Of a stretch of 64,000 nt of DNA, positions 51,394 through 59,394 are shown piece after piece. Every line of letters starts with the position of its first letter. Position 1 is the stretch's first letter. The notes beneath the pieces were generated by a model. That model did not search any database, was not told the DNA's origin, and saw nothing but the letters and a program-made list of their open reading frames with translations. This stretch comes from Beijerinckia sp. 28-YEA-48 (GTDB lineage Bacteria > Pseudomonadota > Alphaproteobacteria > Rhizobiales > Beijerinckiaceae), in the NCBI RefSeq assembly GCF_900104955.1, contig NZ_FNSI01000001.1, forward strand, positions 4,126,001 through 4,190,000. Reading direction: 5' to 3'. The position numbers and the translations under genes were made by a program.

Positions 51394-52671
51394 TCAAGAA
51401 ACGCGGTTGGCGGCGCGGGCCGCCATCGCATCGGCCGCGCGCGGGCGCGTGCGCTTGATCGGCAGATTAAACAGCTTCGCCGCATTGAGACCGAGAATGT
51501 TGCGCTTCGCTTGATCGTCAAGGAACGGCAGCGTGGTGATCGAGCTCGGTGGATCGAAGTCCCAGTGCGGCCAGTCGGACGAGAACAGCAATTGCGTGCT
51601 GGCCTTCATCTTATCGAGCGTCGCTTCGAGCAGCTTGAGATCGTAGCGTTCGAGCGGCTGGCTCGAGTAAAACATGTCCTGCATATATTCGCTGGGCATG
51701 CGCTTGAGGCCTGGCGCCTCGCTCTGGCGCAGCAGCACTTCGTGATCGAGACGCTGCATCAGGAACGGCACCCAGGCGACGCCGCTTTCAACCCACACGG
51801 TCTTCAACTTGGGGAAGCGCTCCGGCAGCGCGTTGATGATCCAATTGGTCATGTGGATCATGTTGTAATGCACGAAAGACAGAGCGTGCATGGAGATGAA
51901 GCGGTTGAGCTGCGTGAAGGAGGGATCATCCCAGTGCGGGCCGGCATGGAACACCAACGGCTTGCCGCTTTCCTCGATCATCGAATAGAGGCGCATATAC
52001 TGGTTGTGATGGATCGGCTTATGGCGCACGGCGCAGATCGTATAGCCGACAATCTGCGGGTTGGCGCCGAATTCGCGCACCATGCGCTCGCATTCATCGA
52101 CATTGTTCAAGGGCAGATAGATCAGACTGGTCAGGCGCGGTTCTTGCGGCAGAACCACTTCCACCATCCAGCGGCAATAGGCGCGCGCCAGATAGACTTC
52201 GATGTCGTCCATCGGGTTCATGCCCAGATGCAACATCGAGGTCGGGAAGATGACCTGATAGTCGACGCCCATGAAGTCGATGCTGCGCTTGGCGATCTCG
52301 ACGAAGGCGGCACCGGGCTTATCGGGATTGGTGACGCTTTCGCGCGGGCCCGACTGATGCGGCACGCGGCCCGAGAGCGACTGGAAGCTCATGCCCGGCT
52401 GCATGTTGATCAGCGGCGTGCGAATGCCACCGGCCAGCTGATTGAGCGCCGTGTGCTTGAGAACGTCGTTCTCCATGAATTCAAGAATTTCCGGCCAGAA
52501 GCGGCCTTCCTGCGTATGCGCATCGACGTCGACGATCAGTTCGTAATCGTCGTACTGGCGCTCGGCCTGCCGCGCGGCGGCAAAAAGATAATCGCGCGTA
52601 TCGGTGGCCGCAGTGATTTCCTGCAGCTCGCGCACTTCCCCGACCAATGACGATTTAAGTTCGTCAGGCAT
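51394..52671 (-). CDS. Amidohydrolase-family protein (Amidohydro_2)
   Basis: 425 residues, longer than the two at 43732 and 44832. N-terminal LIVDVDAHTQEGRFWP gives the DxH motif; central LVFHAGPHWDDP and the C-terminal LLFSSDWPHWDFDPPS hold the later His and Asp. Co-transcribed with a Rieske protein. Could hydrolyse or decarboxylate an aromatic or lactone substrate; not assignable. A large AT-rich dyad (52843-52897) lies upstream. Confidence 0.85.
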   Translation of the reverse strand: MPDELKSSLVGEVRELQEITAATDTRDYLFAAARQAERQYDDYELIVDVDAHTQEGRFWPEILEFMENDVLKHTALNQLAGGIRTPLINMQPGMSFQSLSGRVPHQSGPRESVTNPDKPGAAFVEIAKRSIDFMGVDYQVIFPTSMLHLGMNPMDDIEVYLARAYCRWMVEVVLPQEPRLTSLIYLPLNNVDECERMVREFGANPQIVGYTICAVRHKPIHHNQYMRLYSMIEESGKPLVFHAGPHWDDPSFTQLNRFISMHALSFVHYNMIHMTNWIINALPERFPKLKTVWVESGVAWVPFLMQRLDHEVLLRQSEAPGLKRMPSEYMQDMFYSSQPLERYDLKLLEATLDKMKASTQLLFSSDWPHWDFDPPSSITTLPFLDDQAKRNILGLNAAKLFNLPIKRTRPRAADAMAARAANRVS

Positions 52672-52842
52672 CGTTCCCTCCGCACTCTAGCGTTGTCGTT
52701 TGGCGTCATCGAACGCCACAAGACGCGTCAAACTAAAGACCACGGGCAAATCGCGTTTCGCAAATCGCGGTTCAACCGAACGCAATGTGCCCTGGAATGG
52801 TTCTAACGGGAACATGCCACCAAATAAGGCGGCTTAAAAGCC

Positions 52843-52897
52843 AATTATTAGCTATTATAAAATGGAAACCGTTTAGTTTCCATTTTATGCAATAATT
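52843..52897. promoter_or_regulatory. Nested AT-rich inverted repeats upstream of the amidohydrolase/Rieske unit
   Basis: ATAAAATGGAAAC (52857-52869) and GTTTCCATTTTAT (52876-52888) are perfect 13-bp arms with a 6-bp spacer; outside them AATTATT (52843-52849) and AATAATT (52891-52897) are also inverted. The AT-rich, GC-poor composition stands out from the flanks and fits an operator or promoter. It may alternatively end the operon upstream. The rest of gap 52672-53004 holds nothing else. Confidence 0.6.
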
Positions 52898-53004
52898 ACA
52901 GCGCCATAGAAACACCAGACTGCGCAGATTCGGCCGCAGAACGCGCGGCGACGATCCGTGAAGGTGCCTTGAAAAACTGCGTGCCGGCCGCTGCCGGCAC
53001 TGCC

Positions 53005-53916
53005 TCAGATGAGATTGATCGTCACGTCGTCGAAGAGGTCTTCGATCTTGTAGTGCTTCTTGACGATCTTCTGCTCGTAGGCATAGCGCGTGATCAGTTC
53101 GAGCGACTTGCGGCAGGCGTCGACGCCCATCGGCAATTGATCGATCTCGCCGCTCTTGGGCAGACCGGCGCGAGCCTTGCTCTCCTTCAACGCGGCGAAG
53201 ATCTGCTTCACCACATCCGGCCGTTCCTTCGGCAGATCGCGATGCACGGCGAACATGTGGTTGATATGACCGCAGCCATATTTCTCGCCCCAGGCGCGCG
53301 CCGTCTGTTCCGGGTTCTGGATGACGGTGCGCATTTCCGGATTGGCGAGCAGATCGGCAGCGGGAATCACCGCATCGACATCGCCATCAAGCGCCATCTG
53401 GTTGAGGTTCTTGCCGCCGGGCGGCGCTCGCTCCACCAGTTCCGGCGGATCGGTGTATTCGGCCAGATGCGGATCGTCCCAGCAGATCCACTTCAGCTTG
53501 TTGAGATTGACGCCGTATTCATCCTGCAGGATACCGCGCACCCAGACACCCGTCGTCTGCGTGTAGGAGCGCACCGCGACCTTCTTCCCCTCGAGGGTCT
53601 TTGGGTCCATCGGCGAGCGTTCCTTGCGGCAGACAAAGAACTGATGCTGATAGCGACCGACCATGGTCGCCGGTAGCAACACCAGCGGCTTGCCGTAATC
53701 AAGTGCCTGCATGTAGGTGACGATGGCAAGCTCACCGGCAGTGAACTTGCCTTCGCGCACCATCGGCTTGAAGCCTTGGTTGGCGGTCGTCGGACCGGCG
53801 AAATCCCAATTGACGAGCGGTGTTTCGATCTCACCCGCTTTCAGCGCTTTCGACAGCGCCGAATCAGCGAGATTGGTCCGCAGCGCAACGGGGCCCGTCG
53901 CAGGGAAAGTCGCCAT
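53005..53916 (-). CDS. 4,5-dihydroxyphthalate decarboxylase-like protein (PBP2 fold, cytoplasmic)
   Basis: 303 residues with no signal peptide, so not a periplasmic receptor despite the type-2 periplasmic-binding fold. VGRYQHQFFVCRKERSP, VAVRSYTQTTGVWVRGILQD, YGVNLNKLKWICWDDPHLAEY and DPPELVERAPPGG resemble the phthalate catabolic decarboxylase family (4,5-dihydroxyphthalate to protocatechuate). In a cluster with LigB- and LigJ-type enzymes this supplies a plausible entry step, but the residues needed for decarboxylation cannot be verified here. A non-catalytic binding protein is the alternative. Confidence 0.7.
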   Translation of the reverse strand: MATFPATGPVALRTNLADSALSKALKAGEIETPLVNWDFAGPTTANQGFKPMVREGKFTAGELAIVTYMQALDYGKPLVLLPATMVGRYQHQFFVCRKERSPMDPKTLEGKKVAVRSYTQTTGVWVRGILQDEYGVNLNKLKWICWDDPHLAEYTDPPELVERAPPGGKNLNQMALDGDVDAVIPAADLLANPEMRTVIQNPEQTARAWGEKYGCGHINHMFAVHRDLPKERPDVVKQIFAALKESKARAGLPKSGEIDQLPMGVDACRKSLELITRYAYEQKIVKKHYKIEDLFDDVTINLI

Positions 53917-53946
53917 GTCCTTGCCTCTTCTTCTTACTTGTTACTG

Positions 53947-54804
53947 TTAGCGGCCGGCCAGTTCGCGACCCTTGTTGAGGGCGTTGAACGTGCGCTCCGG
54001 CGCCGCCATCAGGAAGCGATAGCCTTCGCTCAGCACGCGCTCGACATTCTTCGAATCGACATGCGGATGGCCGACGACCACGTTGTTGGCCTTCGCCGTC
54101 TCGACGATCTTGCGCATATGGTCGAGCACCACCGGATGCTCATACTGGCGCGGATAGCCGAGTTCCTGGGACAGATCGCCTTCGCCGATCAGCACGGCAC
54201 CGATGCCCTTCACCTTCTTCAGGATTTCGTCGAGATTCTGAATGCCTTCGAGATCTTCGATCATCAGGATGACGAAGATTTCGCCGTCGGGATTGAGCGG
54301 CCACACGTCGGCACGCTTGTAATATTCCTGCTGCGAGAGACCCCAGTAGCGCACAGCGCCATGCGGGCCATCGCCACGCTGGCCGAAGGGCTCATGCAGC
54401 GGATTGTCCTTCATGGTCGGATAGCGGCAAGCCGACACGGCGTTATAGGCCTGTTCGGCGGTGCCGACATGCGGCCAGACCACGCCATAGGCGCCCAGAT
54501 CGAGCACCTGCTTGGAGAACGTCTGGTTCATCTCCGCGCCATTCGGCGGGATGCGCACGATCGGCGTCAGCGCCGGCGCGAGCGAGCCAGAGCTGGCGAT
54601 CTCGTTGCGATTGAGCAGATATTGCAGGGCATGGCGGACATTCGTGCCATCCCAGACATTGTGCTCGGTCTCGAACACGACGCCATCATATTTGGTGCCC
54701 TGCAGGGCGGTGGCGGCATCCGCCGTCGCCGGAGAAAACATCGTGAAAGCGGGCTTGCCCGATTCGAGCGCGCGAATAACGCCATTGAGCCGTTGCTGTG
54801 CCAT
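53947..54804 (-). CDS. HpcH/HpaI-family aldolase
   Basis: 285 residues from ATG 54804 (AGAGGAA upstream). Metal-dependent class II aldolase features: GKPAFTMFSPATADA, YDGVVFETEHNVWDG, GAYGVVWPHVGTAEQA, the metal ligand Glu in LMIEDLEGIQNLDE and Asp in IGEGDLSQELG. Such enzymes cleave 4-hydroxy-2-oxo acids to pyruvate plus an aldehyde or oxoacid. It lies downstream of ligJ in the operon and could replace a CHA aldolase in this pathway. Confidence 0.85.
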   Translation of the reverse strand: MAQQRLNGVIRALESGKPAFTMFSPATADAATALQGTKYDGVVFETEHNVWDGTNVRHALQYLLNRNEIASSGSLAPALTPIVRIPPNGAEMNQTFSKQVLDLGAYGVVWPHVGTAEQAYNAVSACRYPTMKDNPLHEPFGQRGDGPHGAVRYWGLSQQEYYKRADVWPLNPDGEIFVILMIEDLEGIQNLDEILKKVKGIGAVLIGEGDLSQELGYPRQYEHPVVLDHMRKIVETAKANNVVVGHPHVDSKNVERVLSEGYRFLMAAPERTFNALNKGRELAGR

Positions 54805-54918
54805 GGAATTCCTCTTGAGGCGTAAGGGCCGGCTGAAGGCCGGTCTTGATGAGATCAACCTGCCGGGCAGGTTACGAAGAATAGAGAGCGGCGCCCCAGT
54901 GGGGCGCCGCAAGCGGGA

Positions 54919-55947
54919 TCAGATCAGGCCGCGCTTCTTGAGCTGGCCGTCAAGACGGCTATAGACCTTGCGCGCATTGCCTTCGTAGATCTTGTGCAGA
55001 TCCTCGGCGCTGAGGCCGAGCTGGTCGACGTAGCGCTTCGTGTCGTCATATTCGTGACCGGTTTCCGGATCGATACCCTGCACCGCGCCGATCATTTCGG
55101 AGGCGAAGAGGATGTTGTCGGTCGGAATCACCTTGGCGAGCAGCTGCATGCCCGGCAGGTGATAGACGCAGGTGTCGAAATAGACGTTCTTGAGCAGGTG
55201 CTCGGACAGCAGCGGCTTCTTCAGCATCTGCGCCAGGCCGCGATAGCGACCCCAATGGAACGGCGCCGCACCGCCGCCGTGCGGGATGATGAACTTCAGG
55301 GTCGGGAAATCCTTGAACAGATTGCCCTGGATGAACTGCATGAACGCGGTCGTGTCGCCGTTGATGTAATGGGCGCCGGTGGCGTGGAAGCAGGGGTTGC
55401 ACGAGTTGGAGACGTGCACCATCGCCGGCACGTCGAGCTCGACGAGCTTTTCGTAGACCGGGTACCACCACTTGTCGGTCAGCGGCGGTTCTTTCCAGTA
55501 ACCACCCGACGGATCGGGGTTGAGGTTGACGCCGACGAAGCCGAGCTCGTTGACGGTACGCTCGATCTCCGCAACGCAATTACGCGGATCAACGCCCGGC
55601 GACTGCGGCAGCTGGGCGACGCCGATGAAGTTCTTCGGGAACAGTTCGGAGACGCGATAGATGAGGTCGTTACAGACCGTCGCCCATTGTTCGGAGGTCT
55701 TCTGATTGCCGACGTGATGGGCCATGCCGGCGGCGCGCGGCGAGAAGATCGTCAGATCGCTGCCGCGCTCGCGCTGCTTCTTGAGCTGACCTTTTTCGAT
55801 CGTCTCGCGAATCTGGTCGTCGCTGATGACCGGCGCCGGGCCCGGCAGGGGGCGGTTGGAGTCGACAAGGCCGGCCAGCTGGCGGTCGCGCCAGGGCTGA
55901 AGCGGCGCGGGCTCAGTCGTGTAGTGACCGTGACAATCGATGATCAT
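54919..55947 (-). CDS. ligJ: 4-oxalomesaconate hydratase, LigJ type
   Basis: 342 residues from ATG 55947. The N-terminal MIIDCHGHYTTEP gives the HxH metal site; SDLTIFSPRAAGMAHHVG, IGVAQLPQSPGVDPRNCV, NPDPSGGYWKEPPLTDKWW, VHVSNSCNPCFHATGAHY, IPHGGGAAPFHWGRYRGLA and FDTCVYHLPGMQLL match the Amidohydro_2-type 4-oxalomesaconate hydratase (LigJ) almost segment for segment. It hydrates 4-oxalomesaconate to 4-carboxy-4-hydroxy-2-oxoadipate in the protocatechuate/gallate 4,5-cleavage pathways. This is the best-supported pathway enzyme in the cluster. Confidence 0.9.
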   Translation of the reverse strand: MIIDCHGHYTTEPAPLQPWRDRQLAGLVDSNRPLPGPAPVISDDQIRETIEKGQLKKQRERGSDLTIFSPRAAGMAHHVGNQKTSEQWATVCNDLIYRVSELFPKNFIGVAQLPQSPGVDPRNCVAEIERTVNELGFVGVNLNPDPSGGYWKEPPLTDKWWYPVYEKLVELDVPAMVHVSNSCNPCFHATGAHYINGDTTAFMQFIQGNLFKDFPTLKFIIPHGGGAAPFHWGRYRGLAQMLKKPLLSEHLLKNVYFDTCVYHLPGMQLLAKVIPTDNILFASEMIGAVQGIDPETGHEYDDTKRYVDQLGLSAEDLHKIYEGNARKVYSRLDGQLKKRGLI

Positions 55948-56212
55948 AACTCGTGACCTTTGTGGTTCTTGCGGTGGACAAAGCAGCATCCGAGCCGGGT
56001 CGGGTGAATTTCCTCCCCCTTTTTGACGGCCTGGACGATCCGGGCGGCACAATGACCGGAGAGGCAGCGGAATGCAACGGGCGGAGCTTCAACGCAAGCC
56101 CCGCGCGGGATGCCGCTACAAAATATCAGCCGTCTAAACGGTTCATATATTAAGAGTTACCTAGGGCCTTGCGGCTCTGCGTTAACAGAACCGCATCCCT
56201 GCTCGAAAGGCT

Positions 56213-56995
56213 CTAAACCAGCCCTTCATAGGAGCCGCCGTCGAGCTGAATGTTCTGCCCCGTCATGAAGCTGGCGTGGACCGAGCAGACAAAGGCGCAG
56301 GTGGAGCCGAATTCCACAGTCGTCCCAAAGCGTTTCGCCGGCAGGCTGTCGGCGATCTGCTGGCGGGCTTCCTCCATGGTGATGCCCTGCGCCTTCATCA
56401 TCCGTTCGGCCATGAATTTCTGCCGATCGGTGTCGATGCGCTCGGGCAGCAGATTGTTCAAAGTGACGTTATTGACCATGACGCTGCGCGACAGGGATTT
56501 CGAGGCGCCGATCAGAGCCGTGCGCGCCGCCGTCGACAGGCCGAGATCGGGATTGCGCGGCGATTTCGTCATGGCCGAGAGAATGTTGACGATGCGGCCG
56601 AATTTGCGTTCGACCATGCCCGGCAGAACACCACGGATCATCAGCACCGCTGCCAGCATGTTGGACTCGAGCGCCTTGATCCATTGATCGTGATCCCAAT
56701 CAAGGAATTCGCCGGGCTGCGGGCCGGCATTGTTGTTGACCAGGATATCGGCATCAGGACAAGCGGCGAGCAATTTAGCGCGGCCTTCCTCGGTGGTGAT
56801 GTCGGCGGCGACAGCAATGACATTGACGCCGGTCGCAGCGCGGATTTCAGCGGCCGTGGCATCGAGGCGCTGCGTGTTGAGGCCATTGATGACCACATCG
56901 ACGCCTTCCTGGGCCAGCGCCAAGGCGCAAGCCTTGCCGAGCCCACGCGAGGACGCGCAGACGATCGCCTTGCGGCCCTTAATGCCCAGATCCAT
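56213..56995 (-). CDS. SDR family oxidoreductase lacking YxxxK
   Basis: 260 residues. Rossmann motif CASSRGLGKACALALAQ (Gly-rich), NNNAGP, and catalytic-type Ser in VNILSAMTKSP. Where Tyr-x-x-x-Lys should follow, the segment reads LGLSTAARTALIGA, so the pair is missing and function is likely altered; similar divergent SDRs are known. The C-terminal GSYEGLV with GGS is the normal cofactor end. Fits between LigJ and LigB homologues in the operon. Substrate unknown, perhaps a dihydrodiol or CHMS-type intermediate. Confidence 0.83.
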   Translation of the reverse strand: MDLGIKGRKAIVCASSRGLGKACALALAQEGVDVVINGLNTQRLDATAAEIRAATGVNVIAVAADITTEEGRAKLLAACPDADILVNNNAGPQPGEFLDWDHDQWIKALESNMLAAVLMIRGVLPGMVERKFGRIVNILSAMTKSPRNPDLGLSTAARTALIGASKSLSRSVMVNNVTLNNLLPERIDTDRQKFMAERMMKAQGITMEEARQQIADSLPAKRFGTTVEFGSTCAFVCSVHASFMTGQNIQLDGGSYEGLV

Positions 56996-57034
56996 GTCGT
57001 TCTCCCGGTCTTGAAGTGTTCTGTCGTTTCGTGA

Positions 57035-58057
57035 CTACTCAGCAGCTCTCGCCGCCGGCGGATACCAGGTGGCAAAGCCGAGGCCCGTGCCGGTCAAGGC
57101 ATCGGTGCGATAACCCGGCGCATAGGACACCCAGGTCAGATCGAGATCGGGACACGCGCCAGCCAACACCAGCCAGTTGCGAATTTCCGAACTGCCGGCC
57201 TGCAGACGCTTGACGTCGAGGTTGCTCAGAAATTCGAGATCCTTACGCTTCATCGCGGCGATGACCGCGTCATCGAGATCTTCCTCGGCCTGGAAATGGC
57301 TGAGACCGCCCGAGGCCATGAAGCCGACGCGCAGATTGTCGGGGAAGCTGCGCACCAATTCGCCAATGCCTCGTCCCAGATCGACGCAGCGACGCGGCGT
57401 CGGCTGGTTCGGCGCGAAATAGGTGTTCAGGAAGATCGGCACGATCGGCATGTCGATGCCGTCGATATATTTCTTATGCATGAAGGAATAGGCGTGGCCT
57501 TCATATTGATGGTCGGCCATGCCACCGAGCGAGGCGATGTCAAAACCGCGATCGCACAGGCCTTTGATCAGATGCTCGGCCAGAGGCTTGTTGACCGGAT
57601 AGAACACGCCGTCCTCGTCTTCGAGCCGCCGGTTCTGGGCAGATTTGTACCAGTGGAACGGATCGCTCTGCGGCAGATCTTTCTTGCGGCCGTTGCGAAT
57701 ACGATCGGCGTGATAGATGCCGATCGCCGGCTGCATGTTTTTCGAGAACAGCTCATTCTGATCGTCGCCACAGATGATCAAAACATCGAGATTGGCGGTG
57801 CGCACTTCCTTGCGCATATGCGCCATGGCGTCCTGCACCTGATTGAAGCGCTTGGCGATGGCTTCATCCGTCACCAGTTCCTTGGCGTTGGGCGGCGCCA
57901 AAGCCAGCAACTGTTCGTAGGTCACCATATTGCCCTTACGGTCAAAATAGGTGCCCTTCGGATCAAAGGTGCGGAAGCCTTTCTGCCAATCCTGCAAAGT
58001 GCAGGTGAGCATGACGCTGTGCGACGAGGCGAAAGCGGCGACCATCTCAGCCATCAC
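57035..58057 (-). CDS. LigB-family (class III) extradiol ring-cleavage dioxygenase homologue
   Basis: 340 residues. Residues match the protocatechuate 4,5-dioxygenase beta/LigB fold: AAFASSHSVMLT (metal His equivalent), VLIICGDDQNELF, GGMADHQYEGHAYS, and the C-terminal Glu in QAGSSEIRNWLVLAGA plus LTGTGLGFATWYPP. In LigB the second iron ligand is the His of NDHAS; here the equivalent reads DDQNE, so the ligand appears to be Gln. It may therefore not be a conventional Fe(II) dioxygenase. Adjacent to SDR and MetE-like genes on one transcript. Confidence 0.8.
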   Translation of the reverse strand: MMAEMVAAFASSHSVMLTCTLQDWQKGFRTFDPKGTYFDRKGNMVTYEQLLALAPPNAKELVTDEAIAKRFNQVQDAMAHMRKEVRTANLDVLIICGDDQNELFSKNMQPAIGIYHADRIRNGRKKDLPQSDPFHWYKSAQNRRLEDEDGVFYPVNKPLAEHLIKGLCDRGFDIASLGGMADHQYEGHAYSFMHKKYIDGIDMPIVPIFLNTYFAPNQPTPRRCVDLGRGIGELVRSFPDNLRVGFMASGGLSHFQAEEDLDDAVIAAMKRKDLEFLSNLDVKRLQAGSSEIRNWLVLAGACPDLDLTWVSYAPGYRTDALTGTGLGFATWYPPAARAAE

Positions 58058-58149
58058 GCGGCTCCTTCTCTTATTTCATTCTGGCCATCTGGTTTCCCGA
58101 CACCCGCTGCGCGGATGTCGGGAATGATACGGAGACTACCAGCAGGTGA

Positions 58150-59277
58150 TCAGGCGTCGGCCCAGACTTCGCGGGCGGTTTCGCTGACCAATTTCAACTT
58201 GGCGATTTCCTGATCGATGGTCATCGCCATGCCTTCGATGCCGCTGGCGAAACCGCATTGCGGCGACAAGGCGAGCTGTTCGATCGGCACGATCTTCGCC
58301 GCCTCTTCGATGCGACGCTTGATCGTGTCCTTGCTCTCGAGCTTGCCGTCCTTGGTGGTGACGAGACCGAGCACGGCAATCTTGCCCTTCGGCAAGAAGC
58401 GCAGCGGCTCGAAACCGCCGGCGCGATCGCTATCGTATTCCAAGAAATAGCCGTTGGCGTTGATCTCGCTGAGCAGCACTTCCGCCACCGGCTCGTAGCC
58501 ACCTTCCGCCACCCAGGCGCCGCCGTAATTGCCGCGACACAGATGGATGCAGATGATCATGTCATCGGGCTTGCCGGACATGGTGTCGTTGAGCAGCTTG
58601 GCATAGGTCTTGAGAAGCTGATCGGGATCCTCGCCCAGGCTCTGCGCATGAGCGCGCAACGCCGGATCGCAAAGATAAGCCAGATTGGTCTCGTCGATCT
58701 GCAGATAGCGGCAACCGGCGGCGGCGAGATCGGCGATCTCCTCGCGATAAACGCGCGCGAGATCGGCGTAAAACTCCTCGATCGTCGGATAGGCAACCTT
58801 ATCAATCGCATCACGGCCGCCACGGAAATGCAGCAGGGTCGGCGACGGGATGGTGATCTTAGCCGTTGAATTGGCGCCAATCTTGGTTTTCAGGAATTTG
58901 AAATCGTCGACGAAGATCGGCTTGACGCGCTTGAGCTTGCCAAAAATCTGCATGGTCGGCGGCTGCTGCAGGGCCACGCCATCGGCCTTGTGGAAGCGCA
59001 CCGGCACTTTCGAGGGAATGAGCCTGACGTTCTCAAAGCCGAGCAGGAAGTCGCGCTGCCAACCGCCGCGATTGTATTCACCGTCAGTGACGGCGCGGAA
59101 GCCGAGATCTTCCTGCAACTTCACCACCGGCCCGATGGCCTCGCGCTGCAATTTGACCAGGTCCGCCTCGGGCAGTTTGCCGGCTTCGAAGTCTTTGCGC
59201 GCCTGGCGCACGTTGTCGGGACGGATCAGCGAGCCGACCTGATCGGCACGGAAGGGCGGCTTTGATTTGGCAGACAT
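58150..59277 (-). CDS. MetE C-terminal-like (cobalamin-independent methionine synthase-type) methyltransferase
   Basis: 375 residues, half the length of MetE, corresponding to the Zn-containing C-terminal domain. Zn-site pattern: HLCRGNYGG (His-x-Cys), Glu in FLEYDSDRAGGFE, and Cys in LSPQCGFAS. Expected role: transfer of a methyl group to or from a thiol or folate. In an aromatic operon it may dispose of methyl groups from O-demethylation of methoxylated aromatics such as vanillate; the GcvT-like demethylase itself is not seen. Sulfide scavenging is an alternative. Confidence 0.8.
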   Translation of the reverse strand: MSAKSKPPFRADQVGSLIRPDNVRQARKDFEAGKLPEADLVKLQREAIGPVVKLQEDLGFRAVTDGEYNRGGWQRDFLLGFENVRLIPSKVPVRFHKADGVALQQPPTMQIFGKLKRVKPIFVDDFKFLKTKIGANSTAKITIPSPTLLHFRGGRDAIDKVAYPTIEEFYADLARVYREEIADLAAAGCRYLQIDETNLAYLCDPALRAHAQSLGEDPDQLLKTYAKLLNDTMSGKPDDMIICIHLCRGNYGGAWVAEGGYEPVAEVLLSEINANGYFLEYDSDRAGGFEPLRFLPKGKIAVLGLVTTKDGKLESKDTIKRRIEEAAKIVPIEQLALSPQCGFASGIEGMAMTIDQEIAKLKLVSETAREVWADA

Positions 59278-59367
59278 GCTTCCTCCTCGATTTGTTTCCT
59301 GACGCAGTCTTTTGCAGTTTTGGCGACAGAACGCTCAAGCTTCTACAACATCAGGGTTCCTGCAATC

Positions 59368-59394
59368 AAACTGGATTTGCAAACTGGATTTGCA
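59368..59394. repeat. Tandem direct repeat at the 3' end of the hydroxylase gene
   Basis: AAACTGGATTTGCA occurs at 59368-59381 and again at 59381-59394 (period 13), abutting the stop of the gene ending at 59395. Similar in kind to the duplication at 20091. Confidence 0.6.

Noticed and set aside
53005..53916. Annotation as ABC transporter substrate-binding protein
   Set aside because: Fold looks like PBP2 but there is no signal peptide and no permease nearby; the decarboxylase-like reading with LigJ/LigB context is preferred.
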